From Tolypothrix sp. PCC 7712 (lineage in GTDB: Bacteria > Cyanobacteriota > Cyanobacteriia > Cyanobacteriales > Nostocaceae): a stretch of 64,000 nucleotides of DNA. The stretch is taken from assembly GCF_025860405.1 (NCBI RefSeq), contig NZ_CP063785.1, forward strand, positions 3,596,001 through 3,660,000. The letters are read 5' to 3'. The translations under genes and the position numbers were made by a program. The notes under the pieces were generated by a model, which made no database searches, had not been told where the DNA came from, and saw only the letters and a list, made by a program, of their open reading frames with translations. Every line of letters begins with the position of its first letter. The first letter of the stretch is position 1. Shown here piece after piece: positions 9,219 to 17,239 of the stretch.

Positions 9219-12200
9219 TTAATTTCTCTCTCGCAATAACTCCAGTACGATCGCAATTACACTCTTGGAATCGATTGGCTTGGCAATATGGCGCTGAAAT
9301 CCAGCTTTTATCGCCTCCTCTTTATCGCTTTCGCTGGCATAGGCTGTTAAAGCAATGGCTGGAATTGGTGGCTTTTGTTGTTTGGCTTGCAAATTGCGAA
9401 TATGGCGGATAAGCGTATAACCGTCTATCTCAGGCATTCCAATATCGCTGAGAAGAATATCTGGTTGAAATTGCTCTAATTCTTGCCAAGCATCGGTTGC
9501 TGAAGCTATTGCTCTGACAATGGCACCGTTTTCTTGTAGGAGAAACGCTAGCAACTCTCGCGTATCTGCATTATCATCCACAACTAAGGTACGAATGCCA
9601 GCGAGGGGTAGCTGGGGGAGGGGTAAACCATGAGATGGTTGTATTTGCTCATTGCTGTTTTCCTCTTGGAGCAATGGTAGCTGAATGATAAAGCAAGCAC
9701 CTTTGCCTTCACCGGAGCTATCTGCCCAAATTGTACCGCCATGCAGTTCTACAATTTGTCGGGCGATCGCTAATCCTAACCCCAATCCGCCAAACTGACG
9801 GGTGGTGGAACCATCTTCTTGGCGAAAATACTCGAATACATGGGGCAAAAACTCTGGATTAATACCTTTACCTGTGTCAATCACTTGAATTTGCGCTTGG
9901 AAATTTACTTGTGTGAGTTTAACTTCCACTCGTCCGCCAATGGGTGTAAATTTGACGGCGTTAGAAAGCAGATTCCACACTGCTTGCTGTAATCGCGCTG
10001 CATCACCAGAAACTTTGCTCACCTCTGGATCTAAACTGACTACCATGTGAATGGATTTGGCCTCAGCCGCTAGGCGCACAGTTTCTAAGGCGGCGGTAAT
10101 CACAAAAACTAAACTTACAGGAGCCGCCTTGAGCGTCAGCTTACCCCGCATAATTCGGGAAATATCGAGTAAATCTTCAATCAGTTGGGCTTGCAATTTC
10201 GCATTGCGCTCGATTGTCGCTAAAGCTTGCGCTGTCCTCGCTTCATCCATTTTGCGTCCTTGCAGCAATTGTACCCAGCCCAAAATCGGATTCAGGGGCG
10301 ATCGCAATTCATGGGACAATACCGCTAAAAATTCATCTTTAATGCGGTTGGCGCGTTCGGCTTCTTCCCTGGCTAATTTCTCGTGAGCAAGTGCTTTGGC
10401 GCGTTCTTGTTCCAGTTGTTTTTGATCGTCAATATCTGTCGCTGTTCCAAACCATTTAATTACTTGGTCGCTTTCATTTTTCAGAGGTACAGCTTGGTGT
10501 AAATGCCAGCAATATACGCCATCAAAGCGCCGAATCCTACCTTCTGCTTGATAATGACTGCCATATTGTTGCGCCAGCGCCCATTGTTCACCCAAAATCG
10601 CTATATCGTCAGGATGAACGATACCTTCCCAGCCGTAAATTTTTGCTTGTGCCAGTGTCAAACCTGTGAAATTTGACCAGCGTTGATTAACATCAAGTAA
10701 CGTTCCCTCGCCATTAGCTGTCCATACCAATTGCGGGATTAATTCTGCCAAATAGCGATAGCGTTCTTCGCTTTGCCGCAATGCTAATTCTGCCTTTCTG
10801 CGGTCAGCGAGTTCTGTTTGTGCTTGTTGATACAAAACTGCTTGCTGAATCGCGATCGCCACTTGCCTGGCTAATTGCTGGAGTAATTCTATCTCGGATG
10901 TTTGCCAAGGGTGAGGTGCAGCGCAGTGATGGGCAATTAGCAATCCCCATAAATGATCTCCTTGCAAAATCGGCACCACCAAATTGGCTCTTACTTGAAA
11001 CTGAGCTAGTAGTTCGATATGGCATTCTTGAAAACCTGCGGTATAAATATCTGCGATCGCCAGCACTCGCCCTTGCTGGTAGAGATTGGTATAGCTGCTA
11101 TCAAAGCAGGGATCGGTAATTGTTGATGCCAGAATTGCCGTCCACTCAGCACCAACTGATTCTGATACCACTGTTCCTGATGAGTCTGCATTGATGCGGA
11201 AAATCAGCACGCGATCGCAGTCGAGTACTTGTCTAGTGAGATGTGCTGTGGTGTGCAGAATCTCATCCAAATTGAGGGATTGATGAATTTGCTGGGTAAT
11301 TTGGGCAACTAAGCGTTCTCGCTCAAACTGCTGCTGACGTTCCACCTCTACCTGTTTGCGATCGCTAATATCTTGCGCCGTTCCCGCTATTTGTACAGGT
11401 TGACCATTTTCTTGATAAAAAACTCGGCCCCAACAACCCAACCACCGCACACGACCATCGGGCATTAGTATCCGGTATTCTACTTGATAGTCACTACCCG
11501 TAGCCAATGCACGATTGAGGATTTCAACTACTGGATGGCGATCGTCAGGATGGATGCGTTTTTCCCAAGCATTATATGTTCCCTCAAAACTACCGGGAGA
11601 CATACTATACAAACGCTCTAAATGCTCAGACCAAACAACTTTACCCGTCTGAATATTCCACTCCCAAATTCCCTGGCGAGATGCTTCCAACGCTAAATGC
11701 AGGCGGACTTCGCTTTGTTGTAGCCTCATGCGTAACTGCGCTTTGTTAATCGCGCAGCCCACGGTAAATTGTAAATCATCCGCCGTCATCCGGCCTTTAA
11801 TCAGGTAATCCTCAGCTCCTGCTTTGAGAATTTGGACTGCGATCGCTTCGTTACCTTGTCCAGTCACCACAATTACTGGTGGTGAGTTACCGTTGCTTTG
11901 ATGTTTGAGAGTTTCTAAAAATTCCACGCCTTCAAAATCTGGCAGTCGGTAGTCCAACAACACTACATCAGGCTGGTAACGTTGGCAAATTTCTAAAGCT
12001 TCTTCTCCAGTTTCTGCTTCTAAAATTTTGTAATTTTGTTCCGAGTCTCGCCGCAGATAACGTTGATAAATTACTCTGTCTTCCGCACAATCTTCCACTA
12101 TCAAAATAGTATGCTGTGCCTGTTCTGCTGGTATTGCTAATACAGCAGTTGGTTGATTATCTGAGCGCTTCTGTGAGGTAATGTCAGAAAAGGTAGTAAC

Positions 12201-12578
12201 TACAGCCCAAGGACTTGGATTATTTACCTGAAACAACGGCTGGGCATCAATTTTAATCCAAATTAGCTCACCATTAGGATGATAAATACCCATCACCACT
12301 CCAACAACTGGTTGAGCCGTTTGCAATACTACTTTGACTGGATGGTTGACGCTGTCAAAGGGCGATCCGCCTTCGTGAATAGCTGAACAGAGACTTTCAA
12401 CAGAAGATTTACCCTGCATCTGCTCCAAAGTCAATCCTAAAATTCTTTCAGCCGCAGCATTACAAGCTTGAATCTTACCATCAGCCAAATAAAATACCAT
12501 TCCTGCTTCTGAACTGGCAGAAATTACAGGCTGAGGTAGAAAATCTCCATTAACTCTCTCTGGCACCTGGGACACCAC
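9219..12578 (-). CDS. Hybrid sensor histidine kinase with a DXCF-type cyanobacteriochrome GAF domain
   Basis: A 1119-residue soluble sensor with no membrane segment. Domains: PAS (about 20-140), receiver (about 155-275, LLDYRLP), PAS/PAC (about 290-410), GAF (about 430-590), PAS/PAC (about 605-735), HisKA (about 750-815, phospho-His in LSHELRSPLNPILGW), HATPase (about 860-975, with the NLLSNAVKFT and GLGLGLAIARQIVE boxes), and a C-terminal receiver (about 995-1110, LLSDIGMPEIDG). The GAF carries DPCF with Cys491 and the canonical CH motif with Cys519 in ECHIELL. The 28-residue spacing fits dual-cysteine DXCF cyanobacteriochromes, so it probably binds a bilin and senses violet/blue versus green light. 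GTG start, chosen because AGGAGG lies 7 nt upstream. It sits next to, but is not contiguous with, the phototaxis operon. Confidence 0.88.
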   Translation of the reverse strand: MVSQVPERVNGDFLPQPVISASSEAGMVFYLADGKIQACNAAAERILGLTLEQMQGKSSVESLCSAIHEGGSPFDSVNHPVKVVLQTAQPVVGVVMGIYHPNGELIWIKIDAQPLFQVNNPSPWAVVTTFSDITSQKRSDNQPTAVLAIPAEQAQHTILIVEDCAEDRVIYQRYLRRDSEQNYKILEAETGEEALEICQRYQPDVVLLDYRLPDFEGVEFLETLKHQSNGNSPPVIVVTGQGNEAIAVQILKAGAEDYLIKGRMTADDLQFTVGCAINKAQLRMRLQQSEVRLHLALEASRQGIWEWNIQTGKVVWSEHLERLYSMSPGSFEGTYNAWEKRIHPDDRHPVVEILNRALATGSDYQVEYRILMPDGRVRWLGCWGRVFYQENGQPVQIAGTAQDISDRKQVEVERQQQFERERLVAQITQQIHQSLNLDEILHTTAHLTRQVLDCDRVLIFRINADSSGTVVSESVGAEWTAILASTITDPCFDSSYTNLYQQGRVLAIADIYTAGFQECHIELLAQFQVRANLVVPILQGDHLWGLLIAHHCAAPHPWQTSEIELLQQLARQVAIAIQQAVLYQQAQTELADRRKAELALRQSEERYRYLAELIPQLVWTANGEGTLLDVNQRWSNFTGLTLAQAKIYGWEGIVHPDDIAILGEQWALAQQYGSHYQAEGRIRRFDGVYCWHLHQAVPLKNESDQVIKWFGTATDIDDQKQLEQERAKALAHEKLAREEAERANRIKDEFLAVLSHELRSPLNPILGWVQLLQGRKMDEARTAQALATIERNAKLQAQLIEDLLDISRIMRGKLTLKAAPVSLVFVITAALETVRLAAEAKSIHMVVSLDPEVSKVSGDAARLQQAVWNLLSNAVKFTPIGGRVEVKLTQVNFQAQIQVIDTGKGINPEFLPHVFEYFRQEDGSTTRQFGGLGLGLAIARQIVELHGGTIWADSSGEGKGACFIIQLPLLQEENSNEQIQPSHGLPLPQLPLAGIRTLVVDDNADTRELLAFLLQENGAIVRAIASATDAWQELEQFQPDILLSDIGMPEIDGYTLIRHIRNLQAKQQKPPIPAIALTAYASESDKEEAIKAGFQRHIAKPIDSKSVIAIVLELLRERN

Positions 12579-12585
12579 TTGTCTT

Positions 12586-12591
12586 CCTCCT
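12586..12591 (-). promoter_or_regulatory. Strong ribosome binding site of the hybrid kinase
   Basis: AGGAGG (plus strand CCTCCT) lies 7 nt before GTG 12578. It fixes that start even though ATG is absent. Confidence 0.7.
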
Positions 12592-13176
12592 GAAAAATAC
12601 TAGTACAGTGCAGCGCCAATAACTAACCAGATTTTCCTGACTTACCCAAGGTTGCCGCCATAAATCAATACTATCCTCACGGAGAAATTAATAAGTTATA
12701 TGATTAATCATCTATCAAAATGCTCGATAGGTTTTTATTACTTAACAGTTATTGACCGAAAATAATGGGATACAAGCCTTGTCCTTTTATGACAACTTTT
12801 CTTGATTTTTAATATACTCTTTTAAGACTTCTAGCGGCGCACCTCCTACAGAAATAGCAAAATAGCTATGACTCCATAAAGCTTTGCGCTTTTATTTTTG
12901 ATAGTAGGATGGGTTAAGACTCTGTCCTAACCCATCCAATCCTTTAATTGAGTTTTACTATTGCTGGAGCGAGATTAAGATCCCCGACTTTTTCAAAAAG
13001 TCAGGGATCTGAGCAACAACTTGAGTGCTAAAGCTAAAATATTACAATAACTTTTCTGGTGGGGTGAACATCTTGCCCGCCTGGAAGGGTGAGACACCCT
13101 TCCCACAAGAGTTTTTTCCATGCATTATTTTAGCCTTGCCACGCCACTACATAGTACTAAGATTTTTTCAGAAATT
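12592..13176. other. Spacer with transposon debris
   Basis: Apart from the transposase fragment at 12787-12890 there is no gene. GGATACAAGCC at 12768-12778 is shared with 44047-44057 and 62232-62242 and probably belongs to an IS200/IS605 end. An imperfect hairpin surrounds GATCCCTGACTTTT at about 12978-13010. Confidence 0.5.
12787..12890 (-). pseudogene. C-terminal remnant of an IS200/IS605 TnpA (Y1) transposase
   Basis: Read leftwards from about 12890, the frame gives KRKALWSHSYFAISVGGAPL, then EVLKEYIKNQEKLS and a stop at 12787-12789. LWSxSYFxxSVGGAPLxVLxxYI is the C-terminal signature of Y1 TnpA transposases of IS200/IS605. An in-frame stop lies immediately upstream and nothing of the N-terminal catalytic part is present, so this is a decayed fragment of about 34 codons. 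It is followed downstream (lower coordinates) by the GGATACAAGCC motif found at two other scars in the window. Confidence 0.75.
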
Positions 13177-13508
13177 ACAGCAGATTCGATGTTTATGAGG
13201 TACAGCAACTAATTGAAAAAAGTCATGAGTAATAAGTAGTGAGTAATAAGTAAATGTCCCAATACTTGTCGGTTAAGGGGAAAAGGGGCAAGAAAAAACC
13301 TTTACCCCTTAACCTTTCACCTTTTCCCCAAACCAAATTCCGAGTTGAAAATTTTTAACCGAGCAGTATTGGTAAATGTCCTACTCATTACTCATTACTC
13401 ATTACTCATTACTCATTACTCATTACTCATTACTCATTACTCATTACTCATTACTCATGATGTACCTCACTTACTTCAAAAGTGCTGTAAATCGGATTGC
13501 TATATATT
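13177..13508. repeat. ACTCATT-type palindromic repeat element, copy 1, interrupted by a MITE
   Basis: The outer parts (13177-13258 and 13372-13508) match, reverse-complemented, the uninterrupted element at 44436-44549. Shared blocks are ACAGCAGATTCGAT, GTAATAAGTAGTGAGTAATA, the ACTCATT units, CATGATGTACCTCACTTACT and AAAAGTGCT. Between them sits a MITE flanked by a 10-bp direct repeat. This copy carries about eleven tandem ACTCATT heptamers (13383-13458), against one or two at the same point in the other copy. Confidence 0.8.
13250..13381 (+). mobile_element. MITE copy 1 with 10-bp target duplication
   Basis: Element 13260-13371 (112 bp) begins CAATACTTGTCGGTTAAG and its right end, reverse-complemented, reads CAATACTGCTCGGTTAA. 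The flanks 13250-13259 and 13372-13381 are both GTAAATGTCC. The interior is a GGGGAAAAGG/CCTTTTCCCC palindrome with no coding capacity. Two more copies are at 34200-34325 and 45077-45202. The homologous empty site is GGAAATTTAC at 44483-44492. Confidence 0.85.
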
Positions 13509-13510
13509 AC

Positions 13511-16500
13511 TTACCTCATCATTAACTTATTAGATTTATCCTGGCTTTTGTTACTTACATCTTCCACAATCGAAATCAAAGTTTCTTCTAAATATGGCTT
13601 AGTTAAGTAAGCTGTTGCCCCTAAAGCTTGAGCAAGTTGGCGATGTTTCTCTGCACTACGCGAAGTTAGAATTACTATAGGTAAATCTGAGAAATTTGGG
13701 CTTTGACGGATATTCGATAAAAGCTCAAAACCATTCATGCGAGGCATTTCTAAATCAGAAATTACTACTTTTATTTCTGGATGTCTTTGTAATTGTTCTA
13801 GCGCTTCCACACCATTTTGTGCTTGTAATATTTGATAACCAGATTTTTGTAATGTTAAAGAAATAGTTTGTCGCAAACTAATAGCATCATCAACTACTAA
13901 AAGCACAGCCGATGACTTGGGATTAACTAATGTAAGTTGGTTGACTTGGGTTGGTGTTGTATTGCTGACAGGAGAAGCGGCTAATAAAGGTGTAGAGTTA
14001 GTATTAACGCTTGATAGACTTAAAGCTGCTTTATTTGCCAAATAAGTAGGTGATGGAGTACTACTTTCTAGGGTTGCTTGCATTTCATCAGACTCTAAAA
14101 GCAGCGTTGGATCGATGACTAAGATGAGAGTACCATTAGCTAAACTACTACAACCATAAATATATTTTGGGGGAGCGATCGCATTTCCTAAAGGTCTAAT
14201 TACTAGCTCTTGTTCGCCGATAATTTGGTCAACTTCTAAGCCAAACATTTCTTGATTGTGCCGCAGTAATAACACAGGTTCTTGAGTAATCCCTGTATCA
14301 TAAGCAGTTTGGGTATTGTTCAGATTAACATTATTCAGTAATGGCCCGTGATAATACATCAACTCAGAAATGCGGCTGATGCTAACCATACGCTGCTCTT
14401 GGTCTGTGTTGTAATACAGTACTTTTCTGCCATCAAATTCTTTAATTTGTTGCTCTGAAGGAATTAAGATTTTTTCGAGGTTATCTAACAGTAAGGCATA
14501 GAAAATACCATCTGCTTGCACCAGCATTAATTTATCTGTAGTCATAGAAAAAGGAACTTTAAGTATAAATTTTGTGCCTTGGTTAGGAAATGATTTCACC
14601 GAGATTGAGCCATTAAGTGCGTGTAATTGCAATCGCACAATATCTAAACCCATACCTCTGCCAGAAATTTCATTTACCTGTTCGGCGGTAGAAAATCCTG
14701 GTGCAAACATCAAATCGAGAATTTCTGATTCAGTCGGGTTATAAACATCAGCTAATAGATTTACTTCAATAGCTTTTTGGCGAATTTTTTCTAAATTTAT
14801 ACCTTGACCATCATCCCTAACTTCAATTACAGTTTGGCTACCTTGATGATATGCAGAAATTTCGATGACAGCTTGTTCTGGTTTACCAAGAGATTGGCGA
14901 ACTTGTGGCGTTTCAATACCGTGATCGAATGCATTACGTACTAAATGTAATAGTGGATCGTAGAGTTTTTCTGCGATCGCCTTATCTACTAGTACATCAG
15001 TACCGCTTAGTTTAAAGTCTACCAGTTTGGCATAAACATTCCCCATTTTTTTTACCATTTGCGGGAATCGATTCATGATATTGCCTAACGGTGACATCCT
15101 GGCTTCCACTAAGTTATCGATAATATTCAGCGTTAATCTCTGCTTTTTCTCGCTCAGTTGATTAGCTTGTGTCAGTAATAAATCTAAAGATTCAGTAATT
15201 TCTTGTAATTGCAGAGCTTCTTCCATAGCCTCATGCAATGTCATCTGAAATTCTGTATAGACATCCATTTCTAAAGCATCAAATTTCACAGGTGCAAAAT
15301 TTTGTTGATGCTGTAATACAGCAGTTTGCATCTGTAATGGTAAATCACCTAGTTGACCTAAGATGCTTTGCTGTTTATTTAGTCTCTGTACTAACTGGTC
15401 AATAATTTCTCTAACTTGTTCATCTTGTAACATCCGCTGTTTTTGCTTAATTAATAGTTCTCCAGCTAAGTAATTAAGGCGTTGTAATCCATCTGTATCT
15501 ACTCGCACAAAAGAATGTTGACGTGAATTCTTTTGGACATTAGCAGAAATTTTATCTTCTATTTCTTGATGAATATCAACAGTGGCAGTTGTCATATCTG
15601 AAACTATTGGTTCCTGTACAGCTAAGGAAGTAATTATGACTGTTTCAGGTACAGTTTGGGTAATTTCTGGGCTTTCTGAAGTCTCTACAATTTCATAAGT
15701 TGAATTTAAACTAACTTCTCCTCCCCAAATTTTTTCAAGTAAATTATCAGCCTCTGTCGTCGGAGAAGCTATTTCTTTAAAGACTAATAGTTGTTGTAGC
15801 TTAGGACTATCCAGCCAATTTTTTTCTTGATTGGTGACCGGAGGATATTTTTTATATACTTGAGCTAATTTACCAATTTGCTGTTGTAATGTGGAAACTA
15901 TAGATTTATCACCATTCACTTGCTGTTCTGAATCATAAAATCTGACGACAGCGAGAATAATTGTGAATATCACACCTTGGCGATAAAGTTGAAGACTTTG
16001 GCTATCTTCTGCCTCTTGGATAAAATCTAAAAATTGACTTAACCAATGTTCAATATAAGTAAGTAATTCTTCATCTGCAGGTGCTACTAGCAAAGACAAA
16101 CTCAAGTCTTCTTGAGGAATTTGTCGATAATGATTAAACCAGCCAAAAATATAGCGAATAACTTGAATATAAAACTTAGCTTGTGCTGGAGTTAGCGGTT
16201 GATTTTTGAGATTACCAGATGTAATTAAAAATTTATATAACTGCTTAATTTGAGTTTGTAAATCTTTAGTTGAAATAGGTATATTTGTAACTGTATTTGA
16301 CTCATTTGTGGCTATATTAGCTAAACTTTGTAAAGCTAAACTAGGTTCTCCCCCAGAAGTGCGATCGCCAGCTAATACAGCTGCTTGTGCCTGCTGTAAA
16401 TTAGCAAGAGCAGCTTCAGCAATGTGATATGCTTGCTCCGGTTTAGCTGTCAGTGCTGCCAGAATCGTTTGAGCGATCGCGCCAAAACCAGGTAAGTTTA

Positions 16501-17098
16501 AAGATTCTGCTAAACCAATAAATATCTCTGCTTGCTCTCGCAGCAAATTAGCAATTTCTGTAATATCAATATTGCTATTTAAAGCTTCTGTAATACTTTC
16601 TATGCGTTGTTGTACTCCTACTTCAAAGATAGATTGCACAATATCAAATCCTAGTTCTGCTGAAGTGGGAATATGTGCTTCACCACCGAAAGCATCGCCT
16701 AATTTTTCTTGTAGATGTACAAATACAGAAGCTGCTCGCTGTAGCAGTTCCTCAGTATTGATATCACAACCTGTTAGTTCTGCGGTAAGTGCTAAATTTA
16801 AACATTCATAGGCTTGCAATATCAGTGTTTGTAATTGAGAATCAAGAATAACATTTGGGTTATATAAAGCATTAAATACATCTTCTAAAGAGTGGGCAAT
16901 AGTTTGAATTCCTTCTAGCCCTACATTAGCAGCACCCCCTTTAATTGTATGAGTTGCCCGCATTAATTCATGGACTTTAGCTGTACTAAAATTCTCAGAT
17001 AATGTATATATTTCTTGTTCAATAATTTGTAATAACTCTGGAGCTTCAGCTAAAAAATAGATGTATCCTTGTTCGCGAATATCATTATCTGTAGTCAT
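13511..17098 (-). CDS. pixL: CheA-type hybrid histidine kinase of the phototaxis operon (PixL-like)
   Basis: A 1195-residue CheA homologue passing the PixJ light signal to receiver proteins. Domains: Hpt at 1-110 with phospho-acceptor His50 in MRATHTIKGGAANVG; a long region with a second helical Hpt-like segment (about 140-260) lacking an obvious HTIKG motif; a linker; and the P3 dimerisation helices (about 640-700, REIIDQLVQRLNKQQ). Next come the HATPase (N-box HLVRNAFDHGIE, G boxes DDGQGIN and GRGMGLDIV), CheW-like (about 900-1030), and a C-terminal receiver (about 1070-1190, VVISDLEMPRMNGFELL). It is the last gene of the pixG-H-I-J-L set, 141 bp after pixJ. Synechocystis PixL is the model member; equivalence here is inferred from order and domains. 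Confidence 0.9.
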   Translation of the reverse strand: MTTDNDIREQGYIYFLAEAPELLQIIEQEIYTLSENFSTAKVHELMRATHTIKGGAANVGLEGIQTIAHSLEDVFNALYNPNVILDSQLQTLILQAYECLNLALTAELTGCDINTEELLQRAASVFVHLQEKLGDAFGGEAHIPTSAELGFDIVQSIFEVGVQQRIESITEALNSNIDITEIANLLREQAEIFIGLAESLNLPGFGAIAQTILAALTAKPEQAYHIAEAALANLQQAQAAVLAGDRTSGGEPSLALQSLANIATNESNTVTNIPISTKDLQTQIKQLYKFLITSGNLKNQPLTPAQAKFYIQVIRYIFGWFNHYRQIPQEDLSLSLLVAPADEELLTYIEHWLSQFLDFIQEAEDSQSLQLYRQGVIFTIILAVVRFYDSEQQVNGDKSIVSTLQQQIGKLAQVYKKYPPVTNQEKNWLDSPKLQQLLVFKEIASPTTEADNLLEKIWGGEVSLNSTYEIVETSESPEITQTVPETVIITSLAVQEPIVSDMTTATVDIHQEIEDKISANVQKNSRQHSFVRVDTDGLQRLNYLAGELLIKQKQRMLQDEQVREIIDQLVQRLNKQQSILGQLGDLPLQMQTAVLQHQQNFAPVKFDALEMDVYTEFQMTLHEAMEEALQLQEITESLDLLLTQANQLSEKKQRLTLNIIDNLVEARMSPLGNIMNRFPQMVKKMGNVYAKLVDFKLSGTDVLVDKAIAEKLYDPLLHLVRNAFDHGIETPQVRQSLGKPEQAVIEISAYHQGSQTVIEVRDDGQGINLEKIRQKAIEVNLLADVYNPTESEILDLMFAPGFSTAEQVNEISGRGMGLDIVRLQLHALNGSISVKSFPNQGTKFILKVPFSMTTDKLMLVQADGIFYALLLDNLEKILIPSEQQIKEFDGRKVLYYNTDQEQRMVSISRISELMYYHGPLLNNVNLNNTQTAYDTGITQEPVLLLRHNQEMFGLEVDQIIGEQELVIRPLGNAIAPPKYIYGCSSLANGTLILVIDPTLLLESDEMQATLESSTPSPTYLANKAALSLSSVNTNSTPLLAASPVSNTTPTQVNQLTLVNPKSSAVLLVVDDAISLRQTISLTLQKSGYQILQAQNGVEALEQLQRHPEIKVVISDLEMPRMNGFELLSNIRQSPNFSDLPIVILTSRSAEKHRQLAQALGATAYLTKPYLEETLISIVEDVSNKSQDKSNKLMMR

Positions 17099-17239
17099 AT
17101 ATTTAAATTATTTACTGTTTGGTATTTGGGGTTTAGGGGTTGGTGTTTGGGTTTTGGTGTTTGTCCCTATTCCCCATTTCCCATTACCCCTTACCCAGTC
17201 CCCAATCCCTAGTCCCCAGTCCCTAATCCCCCATTCCCA
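17099..17239. repeat. STRR-filled spacer between pixJ and pixL
   Basis: This spacer consists of tandem 'ttggggttt'-like units followed by CCCAGTC-like and CCCCATT-like heptamers. It has no terminator-like hairpin with a T tract, which is compatible with read-through from pixJ into pixL. Confidence 0.6.

Noticed and set aside
13383..13458. CRISPR-like array
   Set aside because: Units are contiguous 7-mers without spacers, so this is an STRR, not a CRISPR.
13345..13533. 62-residue frame of LLITHYS repeats
   Set aside because: Pure translation of ACTCATT heptamers, crossing a MITE end and the pixL 3' end.
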